From an uncultured Collinsella sp. (GTDB taxonomy: Bacteria; Actinomycetota; Coriobacteriia; Coriobacteriales; Coriobacteriaceae): DNA of 22,686 nt. Below the pieces are notes generated by a model. The model worked only from the letters and a program-made list of their open reading frames with translations. It had not been told where the DNA came from and did not search any database. Below, piece by piece: positions 7,704 through 16,101 of the stretch. The translations under genes were made by a program, and so were the position numbers. The stretch is taken from assembly GCA_900549065.1 (NCBI GenBank), contig URNC01000013.1:1-22686 (forward strand), in the 5' to 3' direction. The stretch's first letter is position 1. The number at the start of each line of letters is the position of its first letter.

Positions 7704-7768
7704 GTTGCGGTGGAATATGGACTGTTTGGCCGCCAAATAGGCCATTTCCGTCCGTATTTCACCGCAAC
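7704..7768. repeat. 65-bp palindrome between convergent rlmKL and kdpE
   Basis: Arms of 19 bases at 7704-7722 and 7750-7768 (gttgcggtggaatatggac and its reverse complement) match at 17 of 19 positions. The inner part contains ggcc repeats (7728-7731 and 7740-7743). It begins five bases after the rlmKL stop and ends 25 bases before the kdpE stop, so it sits exactly where a bidirectional terminator would be, but it lacks T runs on both sides. It may instead be a REP-like element. Confidence 0.65.
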
Positions 7769-7793
7769 TCATATTGGGATGGTGGTTGGCGAT

Positions 7794-8507
7794 CTAGCCT
7801 TGGGTGACCAGGCGATAGCCGATACCCACGTGCGTCTGGATATAGCGCGGATGCGCGGGGTCGGACTCGATTTTCTTACGCAACGTGCCCATAAAGACAC
7901 GCAGGCTCGCCAGGTCGCTCTTAGTTGCCGTGCCCCAAATCTCGTGCAGGATAAACTGATGCGTCAGCACCTTGTCGGCGTTATGCGCCAGCAGGCACAG
8001 GAGCTTGTACTCGATCGGCGTCAGATGCAGCTCCTCGCCATCCATCGTGGCGATACCGGCATCAAAATCGATATGCAGCTCACCGGCATCGAACGAGCCC
8101 TCGGAGGAAACACCGCCCGTCTGAGCATACGAAAGGCGCCTAAGCGTCGTGCGAATGCGCGCGAGCAACTCCTCGACCGAAAACGGCTTGGTCAGGTAGT
8201 CGTCGGCGCCGGCATCGAGCGCGCGAATCTTGTCCGCATCCTCGCTGCGCGCCGAGACCACGATGATCGGCATGCCCGACCATGCGCGCACCGACTCCAC
8301 CACCTTGACGCCGTCCATATCGGGCAGGCCCAGATCGAGCAGCACAATGCTCGGTGCCTGCGATGAGGCGGCGGCGATGGCGGCATGGGCGGTCTCCACG
8401 GCCATATGGCGCAAGCCGTGCGCCTCGAGTGCGGCAACGATTAAGTTGCGAACGGCGGGGTCGTCCTCAACGACCAAGATGAGCGGTTTTACGGCAGAGT
8501 TCGGCAC
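7794..8507 (-). CDS. kdpE: KdpE-like response regulator
   Basis: This 237-residue OmpR/KdpE-type transcription factor is the probable partner of the kinase encoded just upstream. The receiver domain (about 9-122) shows the acidic pair D15/D16, phospho-acceptor D58 in LLDLGLPD, S85 and K107 in LTKPF. The C-terminal winged-helix domain (about 140-235) contains LTPIEYKLLCLLA and a recognition-helix region near SDLASLRVFMGTLRKK, followed by GIGYRL, the KdpE pattern. The start is taken as GTG at 8505-8507 because aaggag lies seven bases upstream and homology begins there; the longer frame to 8588 overlaps the kinase gene. Four bases separate it from the kdpD stop, so the two are translated together. 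Targets in this cluster may include kup, which is inference. Confidence 0.88.
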   Translation of the reverse strand: MPNSAVKPLILVVEDDPAVRNLIVAALEAHGLRHMAVETAHAAIAAASSQAPSIVLLDLGLPDMDGVKVVESVRAWSGMPIIVVSARSEDADKIRALDAGADDYLTKPFSVEELLARIRTTLRRLSYAQTGGVSSEGSFDAGELHIDFDAGIATMDGEELHLTPIEYKLLCLLAHNADKVLTHQFILHEIWGTATKSDLASLRVFMGTLRKKIESDPAHPRYIQTHVGIGYRLVTQG

Positions 8508-8511
8508 AGCG

Positions 8512-10137
8512 CTACTCCTTATCAAACGAAACGTCGGCGACGGGAAGCTCAATCGTAAAGACCGAGCCGTGCGGGTCCGCCGCGGCAACCTCTATGCTAC
8601 CGCCATGCGCCAACGCAATGGAGCGGCAGAGCGAAAGACCTAGGCCCACGCTGCGGTGGCTATCGGCAAGACCATGGTTGGCGGTGTAGAACGACTCAAA
8701 GATCCGCTCGCGGTCCTCGGGCGCAATGCCCGGGCCGTCATCGGCCACCGAGCACGCCACGCGTCCATCGTCGACGCCAATCGAAATCACGATATGCGAG
8801 CCTGCGGGCGTATAGGTGATGGCGTTGTTCACCAGATTCACCACCAGCTGCACCATCAGACGCGCATCGACGTTGACGAGCGCCGGCTCGTCGCACGGCA
8901 CCACCTTAAGGTCGTGCTCGCGCACGGCAGGGTTCACGTGGCGCAGTGCCTCCTCGACGATATCGTCCATGAGCTCGAGCGTGGTCGACAGGCGCATGCC
9001 GCCACCCTCGAGCTTGGTGATAGCGAGCAGATTCTCGACAGTGGCGTTGAGCCATTGCGCATCCGAGCGAATGGACAGGAGCAGGCCGCGGCGCGTCTGG
9101 GCGTCGAGCACGGCGGTGCCGGTCGAGCCCTGGTCGAGCAGCACGTCGGCATTACCCGAAATACTGGTGAGCGGCGTGCGCAGGTCGTGCGAGATGGAGC
9201 GCAGCAGGTTGGCGCGCAGCTGTTCGTTTTTGGCGAGCACCGCCGCTTCCTCGCGGGCCTCCATGGCGCGGGCGCGGTCGAGCGCCAGCTCGCCTTCGCT
9301 CACGATGGCATCGGCAAGCGTCCGCTCCTCATGCGTCAGCACGTCGGGCTCGGCAACGATAGCCAGCACGCCCACCACCGAGGCGGGGTCGCCCGAGCGC
9401 GCGAAGCCGTCGCCTGTGCGAACCGTCAGGTAGATGCCATAAAACGCCGAGCCGCCATAGGTGGCATCGAGCGGCGTTCCCACATAGGCGGACGCCGAGA
9501 GCCGCGGCGGCATCTGCGGCGCCAGTTCGTGCACCGGTGCGGCATCGCCCACGGCCGTGTATGTCGCACGCGGCAGCAGGTCATCGCCCTCGGCGTCGGC
9601 GCTGTACCACACGACCGGACAGCCCGAAAGACGTGCCAGCTGCGTTGCCATGGCATGGACAATCTGCTGCTGATCGGCGCACCGCTGCAGCATGCGGTTG
9701 GTCTCGAGCACCATATGCGTGCGGCGGTCGCTGGCGGCAGCCTGTGCCAAGGCGCGGCGCAGGGCCAACGCAATCGAGCTCGACACAAGCGAGACCACGA
9801 ACATGATGAAGAACATGCCGGGATAGCCGCGGTCGATAAGCGACAGCGAGTAGCGCGGGTCGACAAACAAGAAGTTGTAGAGCGCCACGGCGGCAGCCGA
9901 GCTCAGCAAGCAATACAGGCGACTCCAGGTAAAGAATGCGCACAGCTGAACGGCGAACACATAGACGATCATGATGCTCGGCGCGAGACCCGGATGGTCG
10001 AGCAGCGCGCCCACAATCGTCGCCGCGACCAGCAGCCCCACCGACACGCAGATATCGTACAGGGGGCCGCGACGCGTCATCGTAGTGCGCCGCCACCAAA
10101 AGTTCTCGGCAATATCACCGTCCGCACGGACGTCCAT
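8512..10137 (-). CDS. kdpD: Short KdpD-like sensor histidine kinase
   Basis: This 541-residue membrane kinase resembles the C-terminal half of KdpD. It has four membrane segments in the KdpD DUF4118 arrangement (about 28-47, 53-71, 74-92, 106-126), a GAF-like region (about 145-290), a HisKA box SISHDLRTPL (H317), an N-box NLVNNA (434-439), G1 DDGPG (466-470) and G2 GLGLSL (498-503). Full-length E. coli KdpD has about 894 residues, with an N-terminal cytosolic KdpD domain plus a USP domain; both are absent here. No KdpFABC gene is present; kup lies upstream in the same direction. The start at ATG 10135-10137 has a gagggg-like site; the ATG at 10078-10080 is an alternative. It probably senses potassium or ionic strength, but the signal cannot be read from sequence. 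Confidence 0.85.
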   Translation of the reverse strand: MDVRADGDIAENFWWRRTTMTRRGPLYDICVSVGLLVAATIVGALLDHPGLAPSIMIVYVFAVQLCAFFTWSRLYCLLSSAAAVALYNFLFVDPRYSLSLIDRGYPGMFFIMFVVSLVSSSIALALRRALAQAAASDRRTHMVLETNRMLQRCADQQQIVHAMATQLARLSGCPVVWYSADAEGDDLLPRATYTAVGDAAPVHELAPQMPPRLSASAYVGTPLDATYGGSAFYGIYLTVRTGDGFARSGDPASVVGVLAIVAEPDVLTHEERTLADAIVSEGELALDRARAMEAREEAAVLAKNEQLRANLLRSISHDLRTPLTSISGNADVLLDQGSTGTAVLDAQTRRGLLLSIRSDAQWLNATVENLLAITKLEGGGMRLSTTLELMDDIVEEALRHVNPAVREHDLKVVPCDEPALVNVDARLMVQLVVNLVNNAITYTPAGSHIVISIGVDDGRVACSVADDGPGIAPEDRERIFESFYTANHGLADSHRSVGLGLSLCRSIALAHGGSIEVAAADPHGSVFTIELPVADVSFDKE

Positions 10138-10165
10138 CAGCGCCCCGCCCCTCTCTCAAAAACAA

Positions 10166-10219
10166 AAACCACCACAAAGGGACAGGCACCTTTGTGGTGG
10201 TTTCCCTTGTGGTGGTTCC
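10166..10219. repeat. Perfect 15-bp hairpin with direct repeat between the small ORF and kdpD
   Basis: Arms aaaccaccacaaagg (10166-10180) and cctttgtggtggttt (10189-10203) are a perfect inverted repeat around an 8-nt loop (gacaggca). The right arm is then partly repeated in tandem: ctttgtggtggtttcc (10190-10205), then cttgtggtggttcc (10206-10219). It lies inside the presumed kup-kdpDE operon, between the small membrane protein gene and kdpD. On the minus strand the stem runs into a short T tract (tttttgttttt), so it could act as an attenuator or partial terminator. Confidence 0.7.
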
Positions 10220-10248
10220 AAGTGTATAGCCTTTGCAACCTGCGGTCG

Positions 10249-10443
10249 CTAGACAAACAGCACGTGCGCGAGCAGGGCACACACGCACACCGCTCCAAAT
10301 ACCAGTGCCACGATCGAAATTACGCGATCGGCCATATCCATGTTGGCACGATTCGTAAAGAACCGATCTTCGGCGGCGTCGACGCGCGCCTCACGCACCA
10401 TTTCGACCACCGCCTCACGGCCATCGAGCGCCTTTGTATCCAT
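10249..10443 (-). CDS. Small one-helix membrane protein between kup and kdpD
   Basis: This is a predicted 64-residue protein that I do not recognise. A strong ribosome binding site (ggggagg) sits five bases before ATG 10441-10443, which decides this start over the two upstream methionines. Residues 1-39 are charged and likely helical (EAVVEMVREARVDAAED). Residues about 41-64 form one hydrophobic membrane segment (VISIVALVFGAVCVCALL...) ending the protein. It starts 60 bases after the kup stop and is followed by kdpD on the same strand, so it is probably co-transcribed with both. By position it could modulate Kup or the KdpD sensor, as small proteins such as KdpF do for Kdp, but there is no sequence similarity to claim. 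The stop is TAG. Confidence 0.65.
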   Translation of the reverse strand: MDTKALDGREAVVEMVREARVDAAEDRFFTNRANMDMADRVISIVALVFGAVCVCALLAHVLFV

Positions 10444-10503
10444 GTTTACCTCCCCGGCCTCATGCTTATCCATCAAAAACCAACTCCGTGTAGCCGCCGA
10501 CGT

Positions 10504-12531
10504 CTACGGCCGCTCGTTGGGGGCCAGGCGCTGCATCTTGTTCACGGCCTTGAACTTGGTGAACAGCGGCACGTACTCAAAGCTCACGTTGGAGTTCTCC
10601 AGGCCGTACCAACGCGCAGGCGTGCCGGCGGCGCGGCGGATGATGTACTTGAGCGTGATGGCCGTACGCTCGCTCGGCTCCACATCGCTTTCGGGCGCCA
10701 GAAGCTTACGGATCAGGACGAACTTGAACGTGCCGATGTTACCCGGATCCTTGTAGACCGAGTAGTCATGCGTCTGCGGCGGCAGCTCGCCGGTGGCAGC
10801 CAGGTCCTGAACGACCTGACGCAGGTAGGCATTGACGCGCTGGTTGATCTTGTAGCCCAGGTACAGATGCACGCGGAACACGTAATCGGTGCCGAACGTC
10901 TCGACCGAATAGGCAAAGGTGTGCGGTTCGTCCATGGTCTCGACATTCACAAACCACCAGGCGCGGGCGCGCTTGGGATGCTTGTCCAAGATCGAATAGA
11001 CGATATCGCGGTCGATGTAGTCGGTATGGGTGTCCTTGGTCAGGTACACGACGTTGTCGCTCATGCGCTCGTAACGGTCGTCGTCGCGCAGGCGCTTGAG
11101 CTGCGGCAGGTAGCTGCGCAGCGGCAGCAGCGTAAACTGGCGCTGCTCAACAGCCGTACCGTTGTACCAGCACACCATGATGCCCATGATGAGCGCGGCC
11201 ATGAGGATGGTGAAGTAGCCGCCGTGGAAGAACTTGGTAAGTGAGCTCACGAAGAAGAAGCCTTCGAGCAAAAGGAAGAAGGCCGCGAAGATCCACGGAG
11301 CAACCTTGAGCTTGCGCTCCTCGTGCAGGTAGAAGAAGAGCAGCAGCGTGGTGCACATCATAGTCAGCGTAATGGCAAGGCCGTAGGCGGCTTCCATATG
11401 CGCCGAGTTCTGGAACAGCAGCACCACGATGACGCAGCCGACAAGCATGACGTTGTTGACCATGGGGATGTAGAGCTGGCCCTTGGTCTCGGCAGGGTAG
11501 AAGACCTGCATGTGCGGCATGAGGTCCAGACGGCTGGCCTCGGACACCAGCGAGAATGCGCCGGTGATGAGCGCCTGCGAGGCAATGATGGCCGCGACGG
11601 TGGAAAGGCCGACGGCAAACGGGCGCAGGCCCGGGGCGAGCATCTGGTAGAACGGGTTGAGGTCGGCAATGCCCATGAGCTCGGGGTTGGCAGCGTTGTT
11701 CATAAGCCAAGCGCCCTGGCCCATATAGGAAAGCAGCAGGCAGCACTTAACGAACGGCCAGGTAGCGTAGATGTTGCCGCGGCCGACGTGGCCCATGTCG
11801 GAGTAGAGCGCCTCGGCACCGGTGGTGGCGAGGAAGCAGCTGCCCAGAATCATGATGCCCGCGTGGTTGTTGGGGCTCAGCAAAAAGGCGATGCCGCGCA
11901 CCGGGTTGAGGCACAGCAGCACGGCGGGGTGCTGGAAGACAAAGAACAGACCCGTGCCGCCCAGAAACAGGAACCACAGCGTCATGATGGGGCCAAAGGC
12001 GTGACCGATCTTGGCCGTACCGATGCGCTGTACCAAGAAGAGCACGATGATGATGGCGAGCGTAATGGCGACGACGCGGCCTTGGTCATCGCCCAGCACG
12101 GCATGGACCGCCGGGATGGTGCGCAGGCCCTCGATGGCCGTGGTAACGGTAACGGCCGGCGTGAGGATGCCGTCGGCGAGCAGCGCGGCGCCACCTAGCA
12201 TGGCGGGGATGATAAGCCACTTGCCACAGCGCTTGACCAGACTGTACAGGGCAAAGATACCGCCCTCGCCATGGTTATCGGCGCGCAGCGAGATGAGCAC
12301 ATACTTGATGGTGGTCAGCAACGTGACCGTCCACACGACAAGGGAGAGCGCGCCGAGCACGAACTCCTCCGTGACGCTTCCGATGCCGCCGTTGCCGGCA
12401 ACGAGCGCCTTGGTTACATACATAGGGCTGGTGCCGATATCGCCGTACACCACGCCCAGCGTGACGAGCATCGCCGAGATGCTCACAGGAATCGCAGCGT
12501 GCGAAGCTGCCTCCTTGGCCTTTTGTTCCAT
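10504..12531 (-). CDS. kup: Kup-type potassium uptake transporter
   Basis: This is a 675-residue potassium transporter of the KUP/HAK/KT family, a proton-coupled K+ importer in the inner membrane. Seen: LGVVYGDIGTSPMYV near the N-terminus (family signature, about 25-39), LRADNHGEGGIFALYSLV (about 82-99), GGAALLADGILTPAVTV (about 112-128), about 12 hydrophobic segments to roughly residue 450, and a long hydrophilic C-terminal domain (about 460-675), as in E. coli Kup (622 residues). The start is ATG 12529-12531 with ggagga nine bases upstream; an upstream TTG at 12549 in the same frame is inside that site. A -10 box lies upstream. The gene heads the run kup, small membrane protein, kdpD, kdpE. 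Confidence 0.93.
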   Translation of the reverse strand: MEQKAKEAASHAAIPVSISAMLVTLGVVYGDIGTSPMYVTKALVAGNGGIGSVTEEFVLGALSLVVWTVTLLTTIKYVLISLRADNHGEGGIFALYSLVKRCGKWLIIPAMLGGAALLADGILTPAVTVTTAIEGLRTIPAVHAVLGDDQGRVVAITLAIIIVLFLVQRIGTAKIGHAFGPIMTLWFLFLGGTGLFFVFQHPAVLLCLNPVRGIAFLLSPNNHAGIMILGSCFLATTGAEALYSDMGHVGRGNIYATWPFVKCCLLLSYMGQGAWLMNNAANPELMGIADLNPFYQMLAPGLRPFAVGLSTVAAIIASQALITGAFSLVSEASRLDLMPHMQVFYPAETKGQLYIPMVNNVMLVGCVIVVLLFQNSAHMEAAYGLAITLTMMCTTLLLFFYLHEERKLKVAPWIFAAFFLLLEGFFFVSSLTKFFHGGYFTILMAALIMGIMVCWYNGTAVEQRQFTLLPLRSYLPQLKRLRDDDRYERMSDNVVYLTKDTHTDYIDRDIVYSILDKHPKRARAWWFVNVETMDEPHTFAYSVETFGTDYVFRVHLYLGYKINQRVNAYLRQVVQDLAATGELPPQTHDYSVYKDPGNIGTFKFVLIRKLLAPESDVEPSERTAITLKYIIRRAAGTPARWYGLENSNVSFEYVPLFTKFKAVNKMQRLAPNERP

Positions 12532-12566
12532 AAGCCGGTTTCCTCCCAACTTTAATGTTCGAAGGA

Positions 12567-12572
12567 ATTATA
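12567..12572 (-). promoter_or_regulatory. -10 box of the kup-kdpDE promoter
   Basis: On the minus strand a perfect TATAAT occurs 36 bases before the kup start codon. Seventeen bases further upstream is attcaa, only a weak -35 match. This is the best promoter candidate for the potassium cluster. Confidence 0.5.
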
Positions 12573-12656
12573 GGTAATCGGCCCATGTTTGAATGGCACT
12601 GTTTTCCCAGCTAGATAAACATTTATACGGCCTTTAAGCCACCTCGGCGATATGGA

Positions 12657-12687
12657 ATGTGACAAAGGGACTGTCTCTTTGTCGCAT
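12657..12687. repeat. 14-bp hairpin just downstream of the nitroreductase gene
   Basis: Bases 12657-12670 pair with 12674-12687 (core gacaaag with ctttgtc) with two G-U pairs on the plus strand, around a 3-nt loop. It ends three bases from the nitroreductase stop codon. It shares the ten bases acaaagggac with the hairpin at 10166-10203 (here 12662-12671, there 10174-10183), so the two appear to be members of one repeat type. Confidence 0.55.
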
Positions 12688-12690
12688 CCG

Positions 12691-13560
12691 TCATTTTCCG
12701 AGCCAATTTTTGAACCACCACTCCATGGAGCGGCTCATCTCGGCCATAAAGGGACTCGTGTGCTTGCGGGTATAGATGTCCACGACGCGCTCCCCCACCA
12801 CGCGGGCATGCGGACGGAACATCGCGTCCATCTCGGCTACCTGCGCGTCCATAGTCGCAGCATCGGCGCGGCAGTAGCGCTCCTCGTGCACCAGGTTCAC
12901 CACGGGATGCGCAATGGCCGGACGCTCCTTACGGGGCGTGCCGATGATGAGCATCGACAGCGGCATGGTATACGGAGGCAGATCGAGCAGCTCGGCCACT
13001 TCCTCGGCATTCTCGACGATATCACCGATGTAGCAGCTCCCCAGGCCCAGGGCCTCGGCGGCGACCACGGCGTTTTGCGCAGCGATCACGGCGTCCTGGG
13101 CCGCGATGGCAAAGTCACCCAAACCCGGTGCACGGCGGGGCGCCTTGCCCGTGCGCTCGACAAACTCGGGCTCAAAGCAGCCCACGTGCTCAAACAGATC
13201 GATCCACTTGGCATAGTCGACCACAAATATAAGTGCCCAGGGCGCCTTGGCGATCATGGGCTGGTGGTCGCACAGGTCGGCCAGACGATCCAGCGTTGCC
13301 TGCTCGCGAATGCTCACGATGGAATACATCATCATGGCGCCCGCCGACGGCGCGCGACTCGCCGCATGCAAAATTGCCGCCCGCTGCTCGTCGGTCACCG
13401 CCACGGGACGGTCGTCGTCATCACGCGCGAAGGCACGCGTGGAGGAACGGTGCTCCAACGTGTCCAGCACCGCATTGCCCGTCGTCTCGACCGGATAGCC
13501 GCCCGCGTCCATGCCAGCGTCCACGTCACCCGCACTCGTCATACAAGCCCGTTCGTTCAT
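12691..13560 (-). CDS. Nitroreductase family protein
   Basis: This 289-residue, FMN-dependent NAD(P)H oxidoreductase-type protein is probably cytosolic. The FMN-phosphate-binding motif RSSTRAF (38-44) opens the fold. SRAPSAGAMMMYSIV (about 68-82) and AAQNAVVAAEALGLGSCYIGDI (about 158-180) follow, as in the family. It then has LSMLIIGTPRKERPA, where the sheet strand before the last helix lies. About 28 residues precede the domain and about 60 follow it, ending in a Trp-rich WWFKNWLGK tail; such ends often reach over the dimer partner, which is inference. The start is ATG 13558-13560 with gaggatgagg directly upstream. The substrate is unknown; family members reduce nitro-compounds, quinones or flavins. 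It stands alone, divergent from the LTA-synthase-like gene. Confidence 0.88.
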   Translation of the reverse strand: MNERACMTSAGDVDAGMDAGGYPVETTGNAVLDTLEHRSSTRAFARDDDDRPVAVTDEQRAAILHAASRAPSAGAMMMYSIVSIREQATLDRLADLCDHQPMIAKAPWALIFVVDYAKWIDLFEHVGCFEPEFVERTGKAPRRAPGLGDFAIAAQDAVIAAQNAVVAAEALGLGSCYIGDIVENAEEVAELLDLPPYTMPLSMLIIGTPRKERPAIAHPVVNLVHEERYCRADAATMDAQVAEMDAMFRPHARVVGERVVDIYTRKHTSPFMAEMSRSMEWWFKNWLGK

Positions 13561-13773
13561 CGCCTCATCCTCGCTAATTCTTTAAGAAGCCTTTACGTTT
13601 CCGTGTAATTCCCGTCCATTATCGCGCAGGTCGCCACTACATTACGCCACACCGCCACACGTGCGCGTTATTATGGCTGGTTGTTGTGCGCAACCCTCAA
13701 ATGCTGCGCATATCTTGGTAACAATCGGGTAAACCCCCGCTTTCGTACGTTTTAGTTTGTGAGGAGTCTCAGC

Positions 13774-16074
13774 ATGTTCGCTGCCGCCATCTCGCTCGTC
13801 GGTCTTGCGGCGACCGTCTACCTTGTCTTGCGCGAGGCCAAGGCCATTTGCGCTCAGTCGGGCACCGTTGCCAAAAGCGCTCTTGGGTGGAGCGTCGCCT
13901 TCGGCCTGTTCCAGCTCTTTTTGACCATTTGGGGCGCCATTGGCCTCGTCGCCCAAAACGAGCCGCTCGCCTTTGTGATGCTCATCCTGACCAACGCCAT
14001 CCTCACCGGCTGCGCTTGGGCCAGCATCGCACGCGACCGCATCGCCCCGCGCGTCTTTGCGTTCGCCAAGCCCGACGCCCCCGCCCCCACCGGCAAGCTC
14101 GCCCGCCTGCGCGGCGCCTTTGTGGGCAAACCACTCGTCGCCGCCGTCCTGTGCCTGCTGCTCGCCGGCGTCTTTGCGCTGCTGGGCATGGAGGTCTCGT
14201 CCAACCACGACTTTACCTGGGTCTACCCCCTGTGCATCCTGCTCGAGTGGGCCATCATCACCGTGCTCATGGTCGGCCTGTTCTTCCTGTTCCAGCGCCA
14301 CGGCGTAGCTCCCGCGGTCCTGGCCTTTGCCCTCTTTGTCCTGGGCATTGCCGAGTTCTTCGTCATCACGTTTAAATCCATGCCCATCCAGCCGGGCGAC
14401 CTTTCGGCCATCTCCACCGCCGCCGCGGTCGCCGGCACCGGCTACACCTTCTCGATCTCACTGTTCTGCGTGCTGTCCATGGGCTTTACCGCCATCGCCA
14501 TGCTGCTGTGCGAGTACGCCGGCCTGGTGGCACCGCACCGTCAGAAGGGCGCCGCCAACGCCAAGCGCATGCTGCTCACCAACCTGCTCGTCGCCGTGCT
14601 GTGCCTGGGCGGCGTGACCGCGCACGTCACGCTCATCGACTACTACAACACCCTCGGCATCACCGTCTACACCTGGCGCCCGCTCGAGAGCTACTGGCGC
14701 GAGGGCTACCTGCCCGCTTTCATTAGCGCGGCGCAGTCCATCAAGCCGCCAAAACCCGCCGACTACTCCGTCGACGACGCCAAGGCCACGCTCAAAAAGT
14801 ACGCCAAGGCCTACGACAAGTCCGACGCGGCCAAGAGCGACGAGCGCGCCGCCGCAAAGGAGCAGTTCGACAGCGAGAAGCCCACGGTCATCGCCATCAT
14901 GAACGAGACCTTCTCGGATCTTTCGATCTACCAGAACATGCGCGCCGGCTACGAGGGCCCGCAGTACTTTAAGAACCTGTCCAACTGCCTCAGCCGCGGC
15001 AAGCTCTACGTGAGCGCCTACGGCGGCGGCACCGCCAATACCGAGTTTGAGTTTATGACCGGCAACTCCATGGCCAACCTGGGCTCGGGCGTGTACCCCT
15101 ACACCATCTACAACATGGAAACGACCGGGAACCTGGCAGAGCAGTTCAAGTCGCTCGGATATTCCACCACGGCCATGCACCCCAACCACGCCACCAACTG
15201 GAACCGCGAGAACGTCTACAAGGATTTTGGCTTTGACCGGTTCCTGTCCATCAACGATTTCCAGGGTGCCGATACCCTGCGCGGCATGGTGACCGACCAG
15301 GCTACCTATGACAAGATTCTTGAGCTGCTCGACCAGAACGCCGATCCGCAGTTTATCTTCGACGTGACCATGCAGAACCACTCGGGCTACGACACGGGCC
15401 TGCTGCCGGTCGACAAGCAGATGCACCTGAATATCGACACGACCGATCTGGACGCCAAGACCGTCGAGGACGGCACACTGTCCGATGTCGACGAGTATGT
15501 CTCGTGCATCGAGCAGTCCGACCAAGCGCTGCGCTACTTCCTCAACGCCTTGAGCAAACTCGACCGCAAGGTAGTCGTGGTGTTCTGGGGCGACCACCAG
15601 CCGTTCTTCCCGTCCAAGTTCAACGATAAGTGGTTTACCGGCGAGGACGATGCCACCCACCAGGAGCGCTTGTGGCAGACCGACTACATCATCTGGGCCA
15701 ACTACGACGTTGCCGGTTGCGACCAGACGAGTGAGGTCGACGACCTGTCCACCAACTACCTGTCCACGCAGCTCATGCAGCTGATCGGCGCCCCCCTCTC
15801 CGACTACCAGAAGGCGCACATGACGCTGCGCGAGTCGCTGCCCGCCATCAACTCGGTCGGCTACGAGGACGCCAGCCTGCGCTGGGCACTCTCCTCCAAC
15901 GTCACCGGTGACGATGCCGCCGCAGCAGCCGCCACCAAGGCGCGCGAGGATTACGCCAAGATGCAATACTACGAGATGTTCCGCGACGGCAAGAACGTGT
16001 ACACCGAGCACTTCCAGACCGAGGCCAACGAGACCGACCCCAACCTGGCACCGGGTACGACCAAGATCAAGTAG
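13774..16074 (+). CDS. LTA synthase family protein (membrane sulfatase-fold phosphoglycerol transferase)
   Basis: This 766-residue membrane enzyme resembles LtaS-type proteins, which build glycerol-phosphate polymers or attach phosphoglycerol groups outside the cell. About 7 hydrophobic segments fill residues 1-290 (for example 3-20, 40-60, 65-84, 121-139, 150-173, 180-200, 266-288), more than the five of LtaS. The extracellular sulfatase domain follows (about 369-690). Metal and catalytic residues are in place: NETF (E378), the nucleophile T420 in GGGTANTEFEF, and WGDH (D607, H608). The C-terminal tail (about 700-766) is hydrophilic. The start is ATG 13774-13776 with gaggag at 13761-13766; a GTG at 13759 overlaps that site and is rejected. 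The stop is TAG. It is followed by two terminators. Whether it makes true lipoteichoic acid or another phosphoglycerol-modified glycan is open. Confidence 0.88.
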   Translation: MFAAAISLVGLAATVYLVLREAKAICAQSGTVAKSALGWSVAFGLFQLFLTIWGAIGLVAQNEPLAFVMLILTNAILTGCAWASIARDRIAPRVFAFAKPDAPAPTGKLARLRGAFVGKPLVAAVLCLLLAGVFALLGMEVSSNHDFTWVYPLCILLEWAIITVLMVGLFFLFQRHGVAPAVLAFALFVLGIAEFFVITFKSMPIQPGDLSAISTAAAVAGTGYTFSISLFCVLSMGFTAIAMLLCEYAGLVAPHRQKGAANAKRMLLTNLLVAVLCLGGVTAHVTLIDYYNTLGITVYTWRPLESYWREGYLPAFISAAQSIKPPKPADYSVDDAKATLKKYAKAYDKSDAAKSDERAAAKEQFDSEKPTVIAIMNETFSDLSIYQNMRAGYEGPQYFKNLSNCLSRGKLYVSAYGGGTANTEFEFMTGNSMANLGSGVYPYTIYNMETTGNLAEQFKSLGYSTTAMHPNHATNWNRENVYKDFGFDRFLSINDFQGADTLRGMVTDQATYDKILELLDQNADPQFIFDVTMQNHSGYDTGLLPVDKQMHLNIDTTDLDAKTVEDGTLSDVDEYVSCIEQSDQALRYFLNALSKLDRKVVVVFWGDHQPFFPSKFNDKWFTGEDDATHQERLWQTDYIIWANYDVAGCDQTSEVDDLSTNYLSTQLMQLIGAPLSDYQKAHMTLRESLPAINSVGYEDASLRWALSSNVTGDDAAAAAATKAREDYAKMQYYEMFRDGKNVYTEHFQTEANETDPNLAPGTTKIK

Positions 16075-16101
16075 CGACCAGCTGCGAGTTCATAACTGAA
16101 A

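Noticed and set aside
8656..11244. An 862-residue plus-strand open frame opposite kdpD, the small membrane protein gene and kup
   Set aside because: It is antisense to three recognisable genes, has no ribosome site or domain pattern, is rich in His/Arg/Gly/Val as expected from the mirror of GC-rich codons, and runs through the hairpin at 10166-10203.
14458..16011. A 517-residue minus-strand open frame opposite the LTA-synthase-like gene
   Set aside because: It mirrors a well-supported gene with all catalytic residues; composition (Val/Gly/Leu/His-rich) is that of an antisense frame.
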